Shown one piece after another: positions 60,401 to 64,000 of a stretch of DNA of 64,000 nucleotides. Below the pieces are notes generated by a model. It saw nothing but the letters and a program-made list of their open reading frames with translations. It did not search any database and had not been told where the DNA came from. How positions within the stretch are numbered: position 1 is the stretch's first letter; every line of letters starts with the position of its first letter. Made by a program: the position numbers and the translations under genes. The stretch is from Paramacrobiotus metropolitanus (taxonomy: Eukaryota; Tardigrada; Eutardigrada; Parachela; Macrobiotidae), in the NCBI RefSeq assembly GCF_019649055.1, contig NW_026570240.1, positions 62,001 to 126,000 on the forward strand, read 5' to 3'.

Positions 60401-63400
60401 TGGCTGTAATCTCTTGTCTTTGGCAACATCCGATACCGGCCGACTGAAGATCGACGTAGCTCGTCGAGTCATCGGGGGCTCATCATCGGCATGATTGCGC
60501 GACGCCAAAACGGCACCAACGTCAGCAGAAAACCGCCGGTCAGCCAGAAGCTCAGAGAAACCTCGTTTTCCTTTGCCCTTGATCTCCATATTACTACCAA
60601 CAACTGGATCTTCTTGTTCCATGGACATCAATTCTGGCATATTTGTGATTGTCTGCAGAGTCTGCAACCCACACTTGCGAATCAGCAACAATATCAGTCA
60701 GCATAATCGTTACTGCTAAAATACCTGCTCAATCAGCGTACGCATGTCGACCGGGCCTTCTACTAAAGACGGTCTGTCCGAAAGAATATTCGGCACCGAT
60801 ATCATCCATTCGCAGAGGCAAAGAACCAGTTTAATGAAAACCTTAAAAACAGAGCAAGCTTATATTATACGTTGATTAAGGGAATTTCTGGTGTAAGTCA
60901 ATGCAGTTCAATCTAACCTCTTCAATGTCCTTAGACACCGGAGCACCTCCTAAAATTTCAGCTGCTATTTTTCGCAACAGCGCGCAAATACCCTACAAAA
61001 TAATCATATAAAACACACAGGAACACTAATGTTACTCAAGCATTACCTGGATAATTTTGTAAACGGCCTGTGGAAGAGAGTGGAACAGCGCGGGAGCATG
61101 ATTGGTAATCATAATCAGAATGTTAACAATTTCAGCGACTCTGTCTCCAGAAAAATTTTCCGTGGCGGTCAAGATCTCTCCAAGAAATATCTCGACGATG
61201 TTGGGCTTGTCAATGGTTCCATTTAAGAGGGAATACAATACATTGCCGACGCAATGGAAAGCCGGAATTCGTACGTCGGAGGGACAGGTAATATTAGTGT
61301 AACGTAATATCACAGCGAAAATTTTTGCCTGAACTTCCGAATTATGGCATGGCTTTAGCTTAAAAGTATCAGAAATGGGAGAGAGCACCCTGAAACTGGC
61401 AGGAAGACGCTTTAGGTAAAACAGCAAGGATCCCAACATTCGAATGCTCATCAACTGCAGTTCGTGATTTTTGCTTTCTACTAAGGATGTAGCGGCGACC
61501 GTAAAATCTTCCACAAGCAGAAAAGCATTCGGAACTTTGGAGCAGAACAGTCTCATTCCAGCGTTCAGAAAAATCACATCCAGGAAAACCTGCAAAACCT
61601 TTTGTTAACAATCTTTTGTTAACAATCTTTTGTTAACTACCGGCAAGAGCTGATTTTGACAATGCGGCATAAAAGCCTAAAACATCGCTCGAAAAAAGCA
61701 TTACAGAGCACTACCAAGGTTGCACTTCATGAAATAGCAAAGGAAAAACAGTACTGCACACATGACTGTTTAAAAAAAGCCAGAGTCATAACGGTGTATA
61801 TTAATGCAAATGCAAAATAAATCGAAATAAAAAGCACACCTGATTTCCAGATAGCAGTTTCGAGTGGAAAGTCCTGATCAGATGCATACAAAATTTTTTC
61901 GGAATGGGATCCACATGGAATGTCATGTTACAAATGCTTTGCAGAGCCAAAGCTTGACTAGCAATAAAGGTTTCCGGCAACGTCAGAGCTTCAAAAAGTA
62001 AAGGTGCCACAATCGCTACCGGAACAAACCGATCAGATGTGGACAATTCTCCATGCAAGCTGTCAGATGAGATTCCCTTTTTATCATAAATCTATAAAAC
62101 AGCATTCAATACTGCAACGAAAGTGCGGTCCTACTAAATAATTGGAATTTGCAGTTACAACAAGCAGGCTCTTACAGTCAACAACATATCCACAATTCTG
62201 TTCACCGATTCCAAAGCGAACTTATGAGATGCAGGATTCGGAATTTTGTTCACTGGCCCGATTACACCAAAAACACGAAACCACAAAGCACAGGCTGAAT
62301 CTGGAGACCAACCTTGCAGCTGGCCTCCTGCCATCACGCTTACCCACGAGCACGACGAGGCTGTAGAAATTAACATCATATGCAGTTTCATGCCAGAGAC
62401 ATAAATTAAATATGAAGAACACTGTGCCCATCATACCCGCTCGTTTACGATCAAATTCTAATGGATAAAATAAAGGGGAATTCAAGCTTTCGCGTAAAGA
62501 ATCTGGAGTAGAATCCGACCGCGATGGATCAAGGAAGTTGTCCGAATTGCTCGCCGTACCATCATTATCTTCGCTCCCAGAGATGTGGCGCAGTCGTCTG
62601 GATAAGGCCTCTGCAAAAGCCAATAGCGGTTAAAATAAATCAGACCAGAACTCTGGCGTCTGCTGCCAAGAAAACAAAAACAATCAAATGTTTTTCAAAC
62701 AAATCCACACCGATAAAACAATTTCGCCATGTCAACGCCAACCGCTTTTAGCTCTCGAGTCTCAACTAAGCTTTACTGAAATATTTTTAGTAACATTTTG
62801 ACATCTGGTCCCACCTTCTACGTGCTTTAAAGTTCCCTCTTTATCTTTGGGGCTAGAACCATACTCATCAGGCTCCATACTTCCCGATTTCATACTCCCC
62901 GACTCGTGGTCGTTTCGTCCATTAAAATGCAAAGAAATTCCTTCGGTGTCACTGGAAGAAGCGTTCGAGCGGCACCGAGGTGGTTCAGCTACTAGCGTTC
63001 CATCATCACTCTGTTGGTTGCTCGAGGAAAACGAGTGCCCACTCTGATTACTATGGTCGTTGACACTGTCATATTTAACATTGAAAACTTGCTCCGCAAA
63101 CAGCTTTGTGATGAGAACCAACGTTTTCTAGAACAAATTTAATGTTTATAATTAACTACAGATACTTCAAGTACATATTATGAGGTTTACTCACCTCCCA
63201 TCGCACAATGAGCTCCTCCCAGGCCGTGAGAGTAGACAAGACTTCAGTTAGATCATCCCACAAACGAGAGGCAATATATGCACTAAGGGTACCTTTGACC
63301 CAAGCCACAAGCAGGGTCTACACAAAACAGGAAGCTCTCAGTCAAGAACGAAATGAAGTTAAGAACAAAGCAAGAACGAAATTTTTTACTACGTTAAAAT

Positions 63401-64000
63401 GCTCATACAATACTCTTTAGTTATTACTAACCTGAAACAAACTAACCGACAGTCTCCCACACAATGTAGACAAACGATCTTTTGGTGGATCAACCGGCAT
63501 GCAGATCTGGGTAACTTTAATCAGTGTATTCAGAACACATTCCCAAGTCGATAAGGACATGGGCAATCTCAAAATGGCACATCGGTACAAAAAAATAATA
63601 CGTTCGCAGATCTTTTCCTGTGGTAAAAAATTATATGCAGCGCACGGCAAAACGTATAACAATTGAAAAAAATCATTACCTGTTCCTCCAGCAGCCTGGA
63701 TCTTTCTATGGGGTTATAGTCACTCGCTAAAAGATTTATTTTGAATGGATGCACCGAACTGGCACAAAACAGTTTCAGAGTAGACTGATCAGCAGCAAAC
63801 TGAGTGTATCCCTACAAAAACAGTTAAGCATGAATAAGCGCAAGACCAATCCAACAAACCAAAATCACTTTAATGCAACTCAACCGATTTATTTACCAAA
63901 CCATCATGACAGTAAATCGTGTAATTTTTATGCATATAACACTCATCACAAAGTTTCCCTAACCAGGCTGTTTACACTTACAAAGTTCATCAACAATTAA
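57414..64000 (-). CDS. RALGAPA: Ral GTPase-activating protein alpha subunit (5' end beyond window)
   Basis: RALGAPA1/2 form, with RALGAPB, the tuberin-like complex that stimulates GTP hydrolysis on RalA/RalB. The gene enters from the right edge and ends at 57414. N-proximal exons in the window: near 63680-63813 ([20 protein letters not shown]), 63430-63620 ([17 protein letters not shown]), 63194-63317 ([23 protein letters not shown], split in my notes by residues), a Ser-rich exon near 62800-63129, then helical-repeat-type exons at about 62222-62623, 61801-62058, 61032-61595 and 60257-60691. The C-terminal Rap/RalGAP domain lies in exons about 59281-59100, 59041-58935, 58820-58778, 58648-58526, 58446-58291 and 58010-57414: [98 protein letters not shown]. 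The conserved GND segment, family-typical for the Asn-thumb region of these GAPs, is present. One intron uses a GC donor (AAG|gcaagt at 58290). Similarity favours RALGAPA over tuberin. Confidence 0.9.
61598..61637. repeat. Short tandem repeat in a RALGAPA intron
   Basis: A 14-bp unit, CTTTTGTTAACAAT, occurs about 2.7 times in tandem just outside the exon boundary near 61595. Each unit contains the palindrome GTTAAC. It lies upstream (on the minus strand) of a RALGAPA exon and does not alter coding sequence. Confidence 0.8.

Overview
This window is nuclear DNA from an animal. Every protein-coding gene is split by spliceosomal introns with GT-AG (rarely GC-AG) borders, most introns are only about 50-500 bp, and the gene set is purely metazoan (cubilin, Vsx homeobox, INSM-type zinc finger, BTB-BACK-Kelch protein, Ral GTPase-activating protein alpha, animal haem peroxidase). 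Density is roughly one gene per 6 kb at about 40% G+C. That fits a compact invertebrate genome, plausibly an ecdysozoan such as a tardigrade or small arthropod, but the sequence alone does not fix the species.

Layout, left to right. 587-13684 (-): a cubilin-like receptor with about 18 CUB and 7 EGF domains and a short N-terminal cubilin/coiled-coil region; its first exon was not found. 13.7-17.1 kb: the head-to-head intergenic region shared with ERLEC1, holding a 27-bp perfect palindrome and a tRNA-like relic. 17106-20163 (+): ERLEC1, an ER lectin with two MRH domains. 22241-27740 (-): Vsx paired-like homeobox gene in 5 exons. 27.7-32.6 kb: about 5 kb of non-coding DNA upstream of Vsx. 32635-37952 (+): secreted haem peroxidase in 14 exons ending in a Gly-Gly-Pro tail. 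38581-38641: two nested palindromes. 39049-41678 (+): USP39 splicing factor in 10 exons. 42070-43065 (-): a short ubinuclein-like gene. 43995-44516 (+): UBALD. 46157-47157 (-): C-terminal fragment of a retrotransposon carrying a restriction-like endonuclease. 50960-52507 (+): INSM/egl-46-like zinc-finger gene. 53237-55994 (-): BTB-BACK-Kelch protein in 8 exons. 57414 to the right edge (-): RALGAPA, 5' end outside the window.

The genes do not form one pathway; this is an ordinary stretch of an animal genome. By family, they cover endocytosis (cubilin), ER quality control (ERLEC1), neural transcription factors (Vsx, INSM), extracellular oxidation (peroxidase), splicing (USP39), H3.3 chaperoning (ubinuclein), ubiquitin ligase adaptation (Kelch) and Ral signalling (RALGAPA). 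For ERLEC1, peroxidase, USP39, ubinuclein, UBALD and Kelch I built complete exon chains by hand; in each the summed exon length is divisible by three and reading phase holds across every junction. Most of the novelty lies in gene variants (paired cysteine loss in two cubilin CUB domains, optional peroxidase tail, very short ubinuclein) and in non-coding structure (palindromes and a strongly over-represented 8-mer, TACGAGTA). I did not find a clearly undescribed multi-gene system.
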